The notes beneath the pieces were generated by a model. It was not told the DNA's origin. It was given only the letters and a program-made list of their open reading frames with translations, and did no database searches. The translations under genes and the position numbers were made by a program. Positions 55,018-64,000 of a DNA stretch of 64,000 bases are shown in pieces. Within the stretch, counting starts at the first letter, position 1; each line of letters begins with the position of its first letter. The stretch covers positions 1,798,001 to 1,862,000 of the forward strand of contig NZ_CP034998.1 of assembly GCF_002531755.2 (NCBI RefSeq), in the 5' to 3' direction. Source of the stretch: Rhizobium acidisoli (lineage in GTDB: Bacteria > Pseudomonadota > Alphaproteobacteria > Rhizobiales > Rhizobiaceae).

Positions 55018-57120
55018 ATGGACGATAGCAACGACCTCTTTTCCGGAATGCCCCTCTCTGAAAAACGCGAGGAGGCGCAGAAGCCTGCGGCTGCGGCCGA
55101 ACGGCCGCCGGTGGCGGCTGCCCCACCTGCTGCTGGAGCCCCCTCTGCTGCGGGAGCCTCTTCGCGCCCGGCACCCACCACGTCGAACGCCGACGAATAC
55201 GGCGCCTCGTCGATCCGCGTCCTCGAAGGCCTCGAGCCGGTGCGCATGCGCCCGGGCATGTATATCGGCGGCACCGACGAAAAGGCGCTGCATCACCTCT
55301 TTGCCGAAGTCATCGACAACGCGATGGACGAGGCGGTCGCCGGACACGCCAATTTCATCGAGGTCTATCTCGACCTCGAAGGTTACCTCACCGTCTCCGA
55401 CAACGGCCGCGGCATCCCGGTCGAGAACCATCCGCAGGTGCCGGGCAAGTCGACGCTCGAAGTCATCATGACCAAGCTGCATGCCGGCGGCAAATTCGAC
55501 GGCAAGGCCTACGAGACCTCGGGCGGCCTGCATGGCGTCGGCGTCTCGGTCGTCAACGCGCTCTCCGACGATCTCGAAGTGGAAGTCGCGCGCAACCGCA
55601 AGCTCTACCGCCAGCGCTTCTCCCGCGGCCTGCCGCAGGGCGGGCTTGAAGAATTGGGCGACGTCCACAATCGCCGCGGTACCCGCGTGCGCTTCCATCC
55701 TGACCCCCAGATCTTTGGGGATCACATGAAGTTCGATGCCGCCCGGGTGTTCCGCATGGCGCGCTCGAAGGCCTATCTCTTCGGCGGCGTCGAGATCCGC
55801 TGGAGCTGCGAGCAGGGCGTCTTGCCCGAAGGCTCCGAGGTCCCTGACAAAGCGGTCTTCCACTTCCCCGGCGGCCTGAAGGATTATCTCCAGGCGACGA
55901 TGGGCAAGGAATTCACCGTCACCCGCGAGATTTTCGCCGGCAAGACCGAGAAAACCAGCGGCCATGGCTCGATGGAATGGGCGATCACCTGGTATGGCGG
56001 CGATCCGCAGGTGCATTCCTATTGCAACACCATCCCGACCCCCGAAGGCGGCACGCATGAGGCCGGCCTGCGCATCGCGCTGACCAAGGGCCTGAAGGCC
56101 TATGCCGAGCTGACGCAGAACAAGCGCGCCGCGCAGATCACCACGGATGACGTGATGATCTCGGCCGTCGGCATGCTCTCGGTCTTCATCCGCGAGCCGG
56201 AATTCGTCGGCCAGACCAAGGATAAGCTCGCGACCGTCGAGGCCCAGCGCATCGTCGAGAACGCGCTGCGCGATCCTTTCGACCATTATCTTGCCGACAA
56301 CCCGAACGAGTCGGCCAAGCTGCTCGACTGGGTGATCGAGCGCGCCGAGGAGCGGCTGCGCCGCCGCAAGGAAAAGGAAGTCAACCGCAAGACGGCGGTG
56401 CGCAAGCTGCGCCTGCCCGGCAAGCTCGCCGACTGCTCGCAGAACACCGCCGAAGGCGCCGAACTCTTCATCGTCGAGGGCGATTCGGCAGGCGGTTCGG
56501 CTAAGCAGGCGCGCAACCGCGCCAACCAGGCAATTCTGCCCCTGCGCGGTAAAATCCTCAACGTTGCCAGCGCCGGCCGCGAAAAACTCGGCGCCAACCA
56601 GCAGCTCGCCGATCTCATCCAGGCGCTCGGCTGCGGCACCCGCTCGAAATACCGCGACGAAGATCTGCGCTACGAGCGCATCATCGTTATGACCGATGCC
56701 GACGTCGACGGCGCCCACATCGCCTCGCTGCTCATCACCTTCTTCTATCAGGAGATGCCGGAGCTGGTGCGCGGCGGCCACCTCTTCCTCGCCGTGCCGC
56801 CGCTCTACAAGATCACCCAAGGGTCGAAATCCGCCTATGCCCGCGACGACAATCATCGCGCCGAGCTGATGCAGACGGAGTTCAAGGGCAAGGCCAAGGT
56901 CGAGATCAGCCGCTTCAAAGGTCTCGGCGAGATGATGCCCGCCCAGCTCAAGGAAACCACGATGGACCCGTCCAAACGCACCCTGCTCAAGGTGCTGATC
57001 GACGAGGTGGATTTCGAGGGCACCCGCAGCGCCGTCGACGATCTGATGGGCACCAAGCCGGAAGCCCGCTTCCGCTTCATCCAGGAACGCGCGGCCTTCG
57101 CCGAAAACCTCGATATTTAA
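55018..57120 (+). CDS. parE: DNA topoisomerase IV subunit B
   Basis: A 700-residue ATPase subunit of topoisomerase IV, which separates linked daughter chromosomes. After an Ala/Pro-rich leader (about 20-55) come the GHKL ATPase motifs (EVIDNAMDEAVAGHA, VSDNGRGIPVE, GGLHGVGVSVVNAL), the transducer domain and the TOPRIM domain with FIVEGDSAGGSAKQARN and MTDADVDGAHI. The C-terminal region ends in RFRFIQERAAF, as in ParE rather than GyrB. The ATG at 55018 gives MDDSNDLFSGMPLSEK; no strong ribosome site marks it. A long terminator follows. Confidence 0.93.
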   Translation: MDDSNDLFSGMPLSEKREEAQKPAAAAERPPVAAAPPAAGAPSAAGASSRPAPTTSNADEYGASSIRVLEGLEPVRMRPGMYIGGTDEKALHHLFAEVIDNAMDEAVAGHANFIEVYLDLEGYLTVSDNGRGIPVENHPQVPGKSTLEVIMTKLHAGGKFDGKAYETSGGLHGVGVSVVNALSDDLEVEVARNRKLYRQRFSRGLPQGGLEELGDVHNRRGTRVRFHPDPQIFGDHMKFDAARVFRMARSKAYLFGGVEIRWSCEQGVLPEGSEVPDKAVFHFPGGLKDYLQATMGKEFTVTREIFAGKTEKTSGHGSMEWAITWYGGDPQVHSYCNTIPTPEGGTHEAGLRIALTKGLKAYAELTQNKRAAQITTDDVMISAVGMLSVFIREPEFVGQTKDKLATVEAQRIVENALRDPFDHYLADNPNESAKLLDWVIERAEERLRRRKEKEVNRKTAVRKLRLPGKLADCSQNTAEGAELFIVEGDSAGGSAKQARNRANQAILPLRGKILNVASAGREKLGANQQLADLIQALGCGTRSKYRDEDLRYERIIVMTDADVDGAHIASLLITFFYQEMPELVRGGHLFLAVPPLYKITQGSKSAYARDDNHRAELMQTEFKGKAKVEISRFKGLGEMMPAQLKETTMDPSKRTLLKVLIDEVDFEGTRSAVDDLMGTKPEARFRFIQERAAFAENLDI

Positions 57121-57129
57121 GGCATCTGC

Positions 57130-57176
57130 GGGCCGAGCCGAACGGGAGTAGATACCGTTCGGCTCGGCCCTCATTT
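57130..57176 (+). terminator. Strong hairpin terminator after parE
   Basis: A perfect 16-bp stem (57130-57145 with 57155-57170), a 9-base loop and the tail TCATTTT. It lies 10 bases after the stop codon. Confidence 0.85.
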
Positions 57177-57322
57177 TAGCATCTGCGATTTCACGGAACT
57201 GACGAAGAACCGTAACAACTCCGTCAAACAACCGGCGCATGAAGCGGTCGGCGTGCGGCCTCCCCCTGGGAAGAGCGGCTGCGCCGGTTCGAACCGTTTT
57301 CAACCCTTTGCCGGATTTTGCC

Positions 57323-58477
57323 ATGACCAAGCGTTTTCTCGCGACTGCCGCTTTCGTTCTCCTGTCCAGCACAGTTACTGTCAGCGCCACCGATATTGGG
57401 GCCACCGGTATCGGCGCCACCTTCGAGACCGCCTGCCCCTTCAGCGATTGCGCCGCCGGCATTTCGCTGTCCTATCTCGGTGAATTCGTTATCCCCACAG
57501 GCCGGATGGAAAACGGCGTCGAATTCGGCGGCATTTCCGGCCTCGATTTCGATGCCGCCACCGGCCACTATATCGCCATCAGTGACGACCGCTCGGACAA
57601 GGCCCCGGCCCGCTTCTATGAACTCGACGTCGATGTCGACGCGTCGGGCCTCAAGGGCGTTTCCATCGTCAAACATGTCACGCTGAAGGACAAAAACGGC
57701 GAGCCCTTCGCCGCCAAAACCGTCGATCCTGAATCGATCCGCCTCGGCAAGGACGGCATCTATTGGGGCAGCGAAGGCGACGCCAAGGCGCTGCTGTCGC
57801 CCTTCGTCCGCGTGACTGCGCCGGACGGCTCTTTCGTGCGTGAATTCAAGCTGCCGGAAGGCTTTGCGCCCACAGCCGACAAGTCGACCGGCATCCGCGA
57901 CAACCTCGCCTTCGAGGATATTGCCGTGGCGCCTTCGGGCGATGTTTTCGTCGGTGTCGAAGCCGCGCTCTATCAGGACGGCCCCAATCCCTCGCTGACC
58001 ACGGGCAGCCTGTCGCGCATCATCCGTTATGACGGCGCAACCGGCGAACCGAAGGCTCAATATGTCTACCCGATCTCACCGATCCCGCAGGCCGCTACCA
58101 AGGCCGATGGCGGCAACGATAACGGCATGTCGGAAATGCTCGCTCTTGACGATCACCGCCTTCTCGCCGTCGAGCGCAGCTACGCCCAGGGCTTTGGCAA
58201 CAACGTCAAGATCATGATGATGGATCTGACCGACGCCACCGACATATCCGCCATCGCTTCGCTCGCCAAGAACGACCAGCGCGTCGTCCCCGCCCGCAAG
58301 AGCCAGGTGCTTGATCTGAGAGCAATCGGCCTTATCCCCGACAATATCGAGGCCATGTCGCTCGGCAAGGCCAAGGATGGAACCGACGTCCTCATTCTCG
58401 GCTCCGACAATAATTTCTCGGCGGCGCAAAAGACGCAGTTCTACGCTTTCAAGATTTTGCGCCGTCCGCAACAGTAA
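57323..58477 (+). CDS. Secreted phytase-like (esterase-like) protein
   Basis: A 384-residue exported protein. A signal peptide (about 1-23) is followed by a beta-propeller-like region belonging to the phytase-like/esterase-like family: GGISGLDFDAATGHYIAISDDRS near the start, DPESIRLGKDGIYWGSEG, and later DNIEAMSLGKA. The family name reflects distant similarity; the real substrate is not known. The ATG at 57323 precedes the signal peptide. It is the first gene after parE, but the terminator suggests separate transcription. Confidence 0.85.
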   Translation: MTKRFLATAAFVLLSSTVTVSATDIGATGIGATFETACPFSDCAAGISLSYLGEFVIPTGRMENGVEFGGISGLDFDAATGHYIAISDDRSDKAPARFYELDVDVDASGLKGVSIVKHVTLKDKNGEPFAAKTVDPESIRLGKDGIYWGSEGDAKALLSPFVRVTAPDGSFVREFKLPEGFAPTADKSTGIRDNLAFEDIAVAPSGDVFVGVEAALYQDGPNPSLTTGSLSRIIRYDGATGEPKAQYVYPISPIPQAATKADGGNDNGMSEMLALDDHRLLAVERSYAQGFGNNVKIMMMDLTDATDISAIASLAKNDQRVVPARKSQVLDLRAIGLIPDNIEAMSLGKAKDGTDVLILGSDNNFSAAQKTQFYAFKILRRPQQ

Positions 58478-58592
58478 GATATCGGCTCTGACGGCCGAAT
58501 AGCGACGCTTTGGATACGCTTTCATGGTGCGGACCTTGAAACCGCCGGGTTCATAGCCCATAACCAGAAGACAAGAATAAGAAGAGGCGCGC

Positions 58593-59789
58593 GTGGGTGT
58601 GTTCGACCGTCAGAAAAGCAATCATGAACCACGATGGCTCGGATCATCAGCGCCGACACGGACGCCGCTGATACCCTCCATCTCGGCGGCGCGCTGGCTG
58701 CTGGTTCTGGTCGTTGCGGCGGGCGTTTACTTCTTCTACGGTTTCCTCGTGCCGGTGCTGGCAGCCCTGGTCATCGGCTTCGCCAGTTGGCCGCTCTACC
58801 GCAAGCTTCTTGCCCGCGTCGGCGGCAATACGACGATCGCCGCGACGATCGCCATCATCATGATCGTCACTTTCCTGGTCATCCCGATCGGGCTTGCGAT
58901 CACCTATACGACGGGTGAGGTGCGCACCTGGGTTGCCTGGGCAATCCATGCCAACCGCGCCGGCGCCCCGACACCGGCCTGGATCGTCGCACTGCCTTGG
59001 GCCGGCTCCTATCTCGATGAAGCCTGGACCAAATATATCGGCAGCCCCGGCGCTCTGGGCGAATTGATCCAGGCGGTCAGCGGCGCCAATATCGGCAATA
59101 TCTACCGTGCCGTGCTTGCGGCCGGCGGCGGCGCCTTCCACCTGCTGCTGACGCTGCTCTTCATGCTGATCGCGCTGTTCTTCGTCTATCGCGACGGTTT
59201 TTCCTTCTCCAAGCAGATCGACATGCTCGGCGAGCGCATCCTGCCAAACCGCTGGGAGCGCATTTCCCGCGTCGTGCCGGCAACGATCAGCTCCACCGTC
59301 ATGGGCATGACGCTGATTGCGATCGGCGAAGGCATCGTGCTCGGCCTGGCTTACTGGATCGCCGGCGTGCCCTCGCCCGTCACGCTCGGCGTGTTGACGG
59401 GCGTGATGGCGCTGATACCGGGCGGCGCACCGCTTTCCTTCACGCTGGTGTCGATCTATCTCTTGGCAAGCGGCTCGCATGTCGCCGGCATCGGCCTTTT
59501 CGTCTGGGGAACGGTCGAGCTCTTCATCGTCGACAAGACGTTGCGGCCGAAGCTTGTCGGCGGCCCGATCAAGCTGCCCTTCCTGCCGACCTTCTTCGGC
59601 CTCGTCGGCGGCGTCAAGACGATGGGCTTCCTCGGCCTCTTCATCGGCCCGGTGCTGATGGCGCTGATCGTCGCCATCTGGCGCGAATGGATCCACGAGG
59701 CCCGCAACGCCGAAAAGGGCGAGACGGGACCGCAGGTCCTCATCGACGAGCAAGCCCCGCCGGCAATCCCCCGTATCGCCGAAGGCTGA
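58593..59789 (+). CDS. AI-2E family membrane permease
   Basis: A 398-residue inner-membrane protein with about eight helices and the family pattern (FLVPVLAALVIGFASWPLY near the N-terminus, GVLTGVMALIPGGAPLSF in the middle, GGVKTMGFLGLFIGPVLMAL near the end). The family was named for autoinducer-2 export, but many members are sodium/proton antiporters or of unknown function. The GTG at 58593 has AGAGG six bases upstream. Confidence 0.88.
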   Translation: MGVFDRQKSNHEPRWLGSSAPTRTPLIPSISAARWLLVLVVAAGVYFFYGFLVPVLAALVIGFASWPLYRKLLARVGGNTTIAATIAIIMIVTFLVIPIGLAITYTTGEVRTWVAWAIHANRAGAPTPAWIVALPWAGSYLDEAWTKYIGSPGALGELIQAVSGANIGNIYRAVLAAGGGAFHLLLTLLFMLIALFFVYRDGFSFSKQIDMLGERILPNRWERISRVVPATISSTVMGMTLIAIGEGIVLGLAYWIAGVPSPVTLGVLTGVMALIPGGAPLSFTLVSIYLLASGSHVAGIGLFVWGTVELFIVDKTLRPKLVGGPIKLPFLPTFFGLVGGVKTMGFLGLFIGPVLMALIVAIWREWIHEARNAEKGETGPQVLIDEQAPPAIPRIAEG

Positions 59790-59807
59790 ACCGGCCTTCG
59801 CAGACCG

Positions 59808-60266
59808 TCATCCCAGCCGCTTTTCCATGAACAGGCTGAGCGGGTCCGGCAGATAGCTGCCGAAAGGCTTGATGTCCCGATATCCATATTTGCGGTAGAG
59901 CGCGATTGCCTCGGGCTGGTAGATGCCGGTTTCGAGCCGGATTGCCGACAGCCGCTTTTCCTTGGCGATCGCTTCGAGCGCGTCCATCAGGCCGCTGGCG
60001 ATCCTCAGGCCCCTCGTCTCGGGGTCGACAAACATACGCTTGATCTCCGCCGTGCCATCGCCGGCCTCGACCAGCGCGCAGCACCCAACGATCGCGTCGC
60101 CGTTGCGCGCGACGAGAAAACTCACCGCAGGCTTCTCCAGCAAGGAGAGGTCGACCAGATGGTTGCTCTCTGGGGGATAGAGCGACTGCGCATAGGCATC
60201 GGAAAGGTCGAGAAGGCGAATGACTCCGTCCTGACGCGGTGGCTCCAGGGCAATGGTGACGGACAT
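59808..60266 (-). CDS. GNAT-family N-acetyltransferase
   Basis: A 152-residue acetyltransferase. The acetyl-CoA-binding motif region reads EIKRMFVDPETRGLRIASGLMDALEAIAKE, and ALYRKYGYRDIKPFGSY closes the fold. The substrate is unknown; the sequence type is near small-molecule acetyltransferases. The ATG at 60266 has GAGG five bases upstream. Confidence 0.88.
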   Translation of the reverse strand: MSVTIALEPPRQDGVIRLLDLSDAYAQSLYPPESNHLVDLSLLEKPAVSFLVARNGDAIVGCCALVEAGDGTAEIKRMFVDPETRGLRIASGLMDALEAIAKEKRLSAIRLETGIYQPEAIALYRKYGYRDIKPFGSYLPDPLSLFMEKRLG

Positions 60267-60395
60267 GCTGCCTCTTTCTGCTGGCGCAGGGCACAATTTC
60301 TCCCGACATGACCAAGAGTTAATGCCCCTGCCTTCATTCGGTTGGAATTGCACCCTCTAAGACGATGACACGCTCAATAGCCAAGGAGGCAAAAT

Positions 60396-60806
60396 ATGCA
60401 AGCGGTGCTGATCGCGATGACCATTCTCGGTTGCGACGATTCCATCAGCCAGTGCAGCTATGTCGCGACGGTCGACAAACGCTGGGAGACGGTTGCCGCC
60501 TGCGATGCCGAAGCCGAACGTCGGCTGAAAACCTATGCCAATGTCAGCTATCCCTCGGTGATTGCTGTCTGCGAGGCGCCGAAAGCCGTCGCTGCCGCCG
60601 AACCGCCGAAGCCGGCTCCCGTGCCGCCGGCCCTTCCTGAAGCGGCCGAACAGCACCCCCAGGGCCTGCTCGGTTTTGCCGACGACATAGCCGGACGGGT
60701 CCGCGACCATCTGCCCACCGGCAGGAGCGTCAAGGACACGCTCGCCAAACCGGTGCATTTCGTCTCCGCCAGCTATTCCTGGGTGGTGACGCGACTGGCC
60801 GATTAA
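60396..60806 (+). CDS. Hypothetical small protein with a Cys-rich N-terminal half
   Basis: A 136-residue protein not assigned to a family. The N-terminal 70 residues contain five Cys (GCDDSISQCSY, AACDAE and VCEAP visible). The middle is Pro/Ala-rich, and the C-terminal end is aromatic. It may be a secreted or envelope protein, but no clear signal peptide is present beyond a short hydrophobic start. AAGGAGG lies seven bases before the ATG. It converges with the DUF2336 gene, overlapping its end by 4 bases. Confidence 0.65.
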   Translation: MQAVLIAMTILGCDDSISQCSYVATVDKRWETVAACDAEAERRLKTYANVSYPSVIAVCEAPKAVAAAEPPKPAPVPPALPEAAEQHPQGLLGFADDIAGRVRDHLPTGRSVKDTLAKPVHFVSASYSWVVTRLAD

Positions 60807-61933
60807 GCCGCCGCAAGCGCCGCATAGACCCGGGCGGATTGCCGCTGTTCGGCGACCCCGAGCTTTTCCACCATGTCGAGCAACTCGCCGACCGCGCCAT
60901 GTGCGCCGTCATGATGGCGGAATTTTTCAAGCAGACGGCTGCAGACATTGCCGAGCACGCTGCCCGGCGCTTTCCTGGCGGCCTCGCGCCACAGCAGCGT
61001 CGCCTCGACGAAGATCACGCTGATATCCCTCGGCAGGCCGGCGGATTCGTAGAGCGCGCGCACCGCATGCATGCGCCCGGTCGCCAGGATCGAGCGCACC
61101 CGGCGCTCGCCGCAACCCGTCAGATCGACGATTGCGCCGGCGAAGAAATCCACCTTGCCGGCGCAGAGCGCATGCATCAGGAAGGATGGCGTCAGCCGGC
61201 CGTTGAGGCGCAGATGTTCGACGAGGTCGGGTATCTCGCGCGGCGCGATGTCGCCGGCGATCGAAACGATGGCAGCCTCGGTCGCCTCGCGGCTGATGCG
61301 CTGCAGCCGCTGCAGGCCAATCGCCGCCTGTGCGAGCGGCAGCCCGACCAGCGCATTGCTGACATGCTGGGTGAGCAATTGGCGGGCGTCGGCGGGAAGA
61401 TCGCTGCGGTCGAGAAGCAGGTTGCGGATGTCGCAGCCGTCGCCGAGCCGCTCGGCGATGCGTTTCAGGGATTGGCCGGAGATCACCGCGCCGTCGTTCT
61501 CGAGCAGGCAGAGCAGCTCTTCCTCGTCGCCGACTTCCGCAAGCGCTGCGGAAACCGGGCGCGTTACCTGCGCCCTCGCCGCGATCAGCATGCGGGTGGC
61601 GCCGTTGCCGCGCGCGGCAAGATCGACCAGATCGGCATCGCTCAAAAGCGGCGAACAGGTCACCGCATGGCAGGCGACTTCGGGCTGGTCTTCGGCAAGC
61701 GAGAGGATCAGGCTGCGCGGCGCATCGGGCGACCAGGCGATCGCCTCGGCCAGTGCCAGCCGCACGCGCGGTGACGGATCGTCGAGCAAGAAGGTCATCG
61801 CCATCTCGGCTGCCGACCGCTCGTCCCCTGTCATCTCCGACTGCAGATAGGCCCGCCCGAGCGCGTTTGCGGCCCGGGCCCGGTCACCGGTCTTGGCCGT
61901 TTCGATCCACCGAAGGAAAGCTTCTATGATCAC
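60803..61933 (-). CDS. DUF2336-domain protein
   Basis: A 376-residue, mostly helical protein with HEAT-like repeats. Typical DUF2336 stretches are SEMTGDERSAAEMAMTFLLDDPSPRVRLALAEA near the N-terminus and HHVNALV-like repeats later. The family occurs mainly in alphaproteobacteria, where it has been linked to cell-cycle or stress signalling; biochemical function is unknown. The GTG at 61933 has a GGGGCG site nearby. It follows the oxidoreductase pair on the same strand after a terminator. Confidence 0.82.
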   Translation of the reverse strand: MIIEAFLRWIETAKTGDRARAANALGRAYLQSEMTGDERSAAEMAMTFLLDDPSPRVRLALAEAIAWSPDAPRSLILSLAEDQPEVACHAVTCSPLLSDADLVDLAARGNGATRMLIAARAQVTRPVSAALAEVGDEEELLCLLENDGAVISGQSLKRIAERLGDGCDIRNLLLDRSDLPADARQLLTQHVSNALVGLPLAQAAIGLQRLQRISREATEAAIVSIAGDIAPREIPDLVEHLRLNGRLTPSFLMHALCAGKVDFFAGAIVDLTGCGERRVRSILATGRMHAVRALYESAGLPRDISVIFVEATLLWREAARKAPGSVLGNVCSRLLEKFRHHDGAHGAVGELLDMVEKLGVAEQRQSARVYAALAAA

Positions 61934-61997
61934 GCGACGCCCCAGCACTTGAACGCGATTCCCTCGCGCTTCATTCAATGCTGCGACCGTAGCGGCA

Positions 61998-62036
61998 AAA
62001 GGTTTAAGATTGGTTCACCATATTTCTTAAGCCTTT
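61998..62036 (-). terminator. Hairpin terminator after the flavin reductase gene
   Basis: AAAGGTTTAAGA (61998-62009) pairs with TCTTAAGCCTTT (62025-62036) with one wobble pair, and the minus strand ends in TTTTG. It separates the oxidoreductase pair from the DUF2336 gene. Confidence 0.6.
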
Positions 62037-62054
62037 GTACGCCTTGCGGTCGAT

Positions 62055-62666
62055 CTAGACCTTCGGCAGATGCGGCCGGAACATCTCGAAAACATCGCTG
62101 CCTTCGCTGTAATCCATGTAGCCCATGCGGGCCACCGGCCGGGCGATCGACATGTCCAAGCGGCCATCCCTGACGATCGCCTCGTCGATGCGGATGCCGA
62201 CCACCTGACCGAAGACAAGGACGTTTTCCGACTGCACGCCCGACAGCGTCTTCGGCTCGATGATTTCGGTAACCCTGCATTCGAGCACCGCGAAAGCCTC
62301 GCCGACATAGGGCGCGTCGATGAGTTCTGCCTGCTTGGCCGTTAGGCCGGCAAAGTCAAATTCGCTCTCGCCATAGGGCAGCGCCGCCGAAGAGAGGTTC
62401 ATCTTCTCAGCGAGATCGCGACCGACGAAATTGCAGGTGAAGACGCCGGTCTCGGCCGCGTTGCGCTGGCTGTCCTTGCGCCCGGCGGATGAAAACATCA
62501 CCAGCTTCGGCCGGTCGGCAACGGCATTGAAGAAGGAATAGGGGGCGAGGTTGATCGAACCATCCCGGCCCTTGCTGCCGATCCAGCCGATCGGGCGCGG
62601 CGACACGATCGCCTTGAACGGATCATGCGCCAGCCCGTGCCGGTTTTCGTCGGTGGTGTAAAACAT
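62055..62666 (-). CDS. Flavin reductase family protein
   Basis: A 203-residue FMN-binding split-barrel protein. Characteristic stretches are KAIVSPRPIGWIGSKGRDGSINLAPYSFFNAVADRPKLVMF and TGVFTCNFVGRDLAEKMN. Such proteins reduce FMN or act as flavin-dependent oxidoreductases. The ATG at 62666 overlaps the TGA of the upstream nitroreductase by one base, so the two are made from one message and may share a pathway. Confidence 0.88.
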   Translation of the reverse strand: MFYTTDENRHGLAHDPFKAIVSPRPIGWIGSKGRDGSINLAPYSFFNAVADRPKLVMFSSAGRKDSQRNAAETGVFTCNFVGRDLAEKMNLSSAALPYGESEFDFAGLTAKQAELIDAPYVGEAFAVLECRVTEIIEPKTLSGVQSENVLVFGQVVGIRIDEAIVRDGRLDMSIARPVARMGYMDYSEGSDVFEMFRPHLPKV

Positions 62667-63250
62667 CAGCCCTCCCCGCCGACCCAGGTCACGGTATCGG
62701 CAAGTTCCGGCCGCGGCCGCTCGATCGCCGGAAATGTCGTCGAGCCGATATGGATGAAGCCCGCCACCTTTTCATCAGGCCCGACGCCGAGCAGCGGATA
62801 GGCGCGCTCATCATAGGCGAACCATTCCGTCAGCCAGTTGGCGACATAACCGCTGGCATTGGCGGCGAGGATGACGTTGAGGCAGAGCGCGCCGGCCGAC
62901 ATCAGCTGCTCCCATTCGGGGATCTTGATATGCGGCCCCGCCTTGCTGACGACGGCGACCACCACGGGCGCGCGGGTGAAACGCGCGCGTTCCACCTGGA
63001 TCATCTCTTCGGAAAGCTCAGGCTTCGTCTCGAGCGCCAAGGTCAGAAGCTCTTCACCGAGGCGAGCGCGCTCGCCTCCGCGATAGACGATGAAGCGCCA
63101 CGGCGCGATCTTGCCGTGATCGGGAACACGCGAGGCCAGACGCAGGATCTCCTCGATTTCGGCCTTTTCGGGGCCTGGTTCGCACATCTGGAAAGCGGGG
63201 ATGGAGCGGCGCACGGCGAGGTAGTCGATCAGCTTGATATCGGATTTCAT
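62666..63250 (-). CDS. Nitroreductase family protein
   Basis: A 194-residue FMN-dependent oxidoreductase. The conserved pieces are [11 protein letters not shown] at the start (the RRS motif for FMN), [18 protein letters not shown] and [20 protein letters not shown]. Members reduce nitro groups, quinones or other electrophiles with NAD(P)H. The ATG at 63250 precedes the family N-terminus; the frame to 63283 adds an atypical tail. It heads the two-gene unit with the flavin reductase. Confidence 0.88.
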   Translation of the reverse strand: MKSDIKLIDYLAVRRSIPAFQMCEPGPEKAEIEEILRLASRVPDHGKIAPWRFIVYRGGERARLGEELLTLALETKPELSEEMIQVERARFTRAPVVVAVVSKAGPHIKIPEWEQLMSAGALCLNVILAANASGYVANWLTEWFAYDERAYPLLGVGPDEKVAGFIHIGSTTFPAIERPRPELADTVTWVGGEG

Positions 63251-63363
63251 GCGGGAGAAACTCTCATTTTTATGCTGCTGCAAAGGCTGGGTCTTGAATT
63301 TGCCATCGCGTTGGTCTTGAAGTGGCCTTTGCGATTTCAGAAGTCAATCGGTTCACGAAACAG

Positions 63364-64000
63364 ATGTTTGGCATTTCGCCTTTTGCACGCATCGGCCTTG
63401 CCATTGCCCTGACGATCCTGACGTCTCCAGGCGCCAGCGCTCAGGATGCCTTCAAGGAATTCAAACAGCTTGAATCGACGTCGAAGATGCCGAAGCTCGA
63501 TGCCTTCATCGCGCCCGGCACGGCGCCTGAAGGGGTCAAGCTGCGCGATGTGCCAATGGAAGCCAAGCTGACGGCGGACGGCACGCCAGTCGAAGAAGGC
63601 CTATCCTGGTATGTCTTCAGCCCGATTGCCGGAACCGACGGCAAACTGCCGCTGATCGCCAGCGCCAAGGGCGGACCCGCTGCCTTCCAGCTCGCGCCCG
63701 GCGACTATTTCGTCAACGTCTCCTTCGGCCGCGCCGGCGTAACCAAGAAGCTCACCGTGCCCGCCGACGGCGCGGTCGACAAGCAGGTGATGGTCCTCGA
63801 TGCCGGCGGCCTGCTGCTCAATGCCGTCTCCGGCACCGATGCCCGCATCCGCCCCGACCAGCTGAGTTTTTCGATCTATTCCTCGGAAGTGCGCGAGGAT
63901 GGCGAGCGCGGGCTTGTGGTTGCCGATGTCTCGCCGAACACCGTCGTCCGCCTCAATGCCGGCACCTATCATATCGTTTCCGAATATGGCAGCGTCAACG
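63364..64000 (+). CDS. Secreted hypothetical protein, cut by the window end
   Basis: The first 212 codons of a plus-strand gene that runs off the window. A signal peptide (about 1-24, ending ASAQD) leads into extended beta-rich sequence with repeated patterns such as LAPGDYFVNVSFGRAG and LNAGTYHIVSEYG. These look like immunoglobulin- or transthyretin-type repeats of an envelope protein. I recognise no family. It is divergent from the nitroreductase gene. Confidence 0.6.
   Translation, partial: MFGISPFARIGLAIALTILTSPGASAQDAFKEFKQLESTSKMPKLDAFIAPGTAPEGVKLRDVPMEAKLTADGTPVEEGLSWYVFSPIAGTDGKLPLIASAKGGPAAFQLAPGDYFVNVSFGRAGVTKKLTVPADGAVDKQVMVLDAGGLLLNAVSGTDARIRPDQLSFSIYSSEVREDGERGLVVADVSPNTVVRLNAGTYHIVSEYGSVN

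Noticed and set aside
54853..57462. An 869-codon open frame opposite topoisomerase parE
   Set aside because: It is the antisense of a clear housekeeping gene in GC-rich DNA; its translation has no domain features.

Overview
The window looks like a chromosomal segment of an alphaproteobacterium of the genus Rhizobium, probably close to R. etli or R. leguminosarum. The evidence is the high GC content, very dense gene packing, frequent GTG and TTG starts behind good Shine-Dalgarno sites, and the gene content: a trpD-trpC-moaC-moeA run behind a PpiD-like isomerase, pyrG-secG-tpiA, dac-tmk-holB-metG-tatD, two citrate-synthase homologues, and short intergenic repeats typical of rhizobia. The genus is an inference from content; no rRNA or species marker is present.

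Layout. 0-6 kb: a cut-off redoxin, a large zinc-ribbon/adenylate cyclase/AAA/TPR protein, a stub of a YeiH-type permease and a CHASE-GGDEF-EAL c-di-GMP enzyme. 6.2-8.5 kb: an IS1202-like (ISNCY) insertion sequence with an intact transposase, directly beside the decayed ends of a relative. 8.6-18 kb: an MscS channel, two alpha/beta hydrolases with a LysR regulator, a DUF599 membrane protein, a PAS protein, two stress-type proteins and a TerC/YjbE membrane protein. 18-26.6 kb: a minus-strand housekeeping block (RlpA, penicillin-binding carboxypeptidase, tmk, holB, metG, tatD, metallo-hydrolase), interrupted by a TauE/SafE gene on the plus strand.

27-30 kb is the most disturbed part. A tRNA-Ser is followed by a ParD antitoxin whose ParE toxin survives only as a 19-codon stub, and by a gene broken by a local inversion. 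Small hypothetical genes surround these. This looks like the remains of an old island or repeated rearrangement at the tRNA. 30-36.6 kb: an MFS exporter divergent from a LysR regulator, a short PhnA-domain protein, two transglutaminase-like proteins, a probable small RNA with a strong terminator, and a cluster of very small membrane or lipoprotein genes (entericidin-like, GlsB-like, DUF883).

36.8-42.2 kb: the ppiD-trpD-trpC-moaC-moeA run with gaps of 1-9 bases or overlaps. 42.3-54.8 kb: mainly minus strand, with a methyltransferase, a DEAD-box helicase, a FecR/CHASE2-cyclase pair, two divergent citrate-synthase homologues (one carrying a DNA-binding-like N-terminus) around a palindromic promoter, an SRPBCC protein, pyrG, secG, tpiA and a secreted hydrolase. 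55-64 kb: topoisomerase IV parE with a strong terminator, a phytase-like secreted protein, an AI-2E-type permease, a GNAT enzyme, a DUF2336 protein, a flavin reductase/nitroreductase pair and a cut-off secreted protein.

No CRISPR array, phage or clearly new multi-gene defence system was found. The points most worth a second look are the rearranged tRNA-Ser region, the nested IS ends with a 24-bp motif period, the HTH-citrate synthase pair with palindromes, and the FecR/CHASE2 cyclase.
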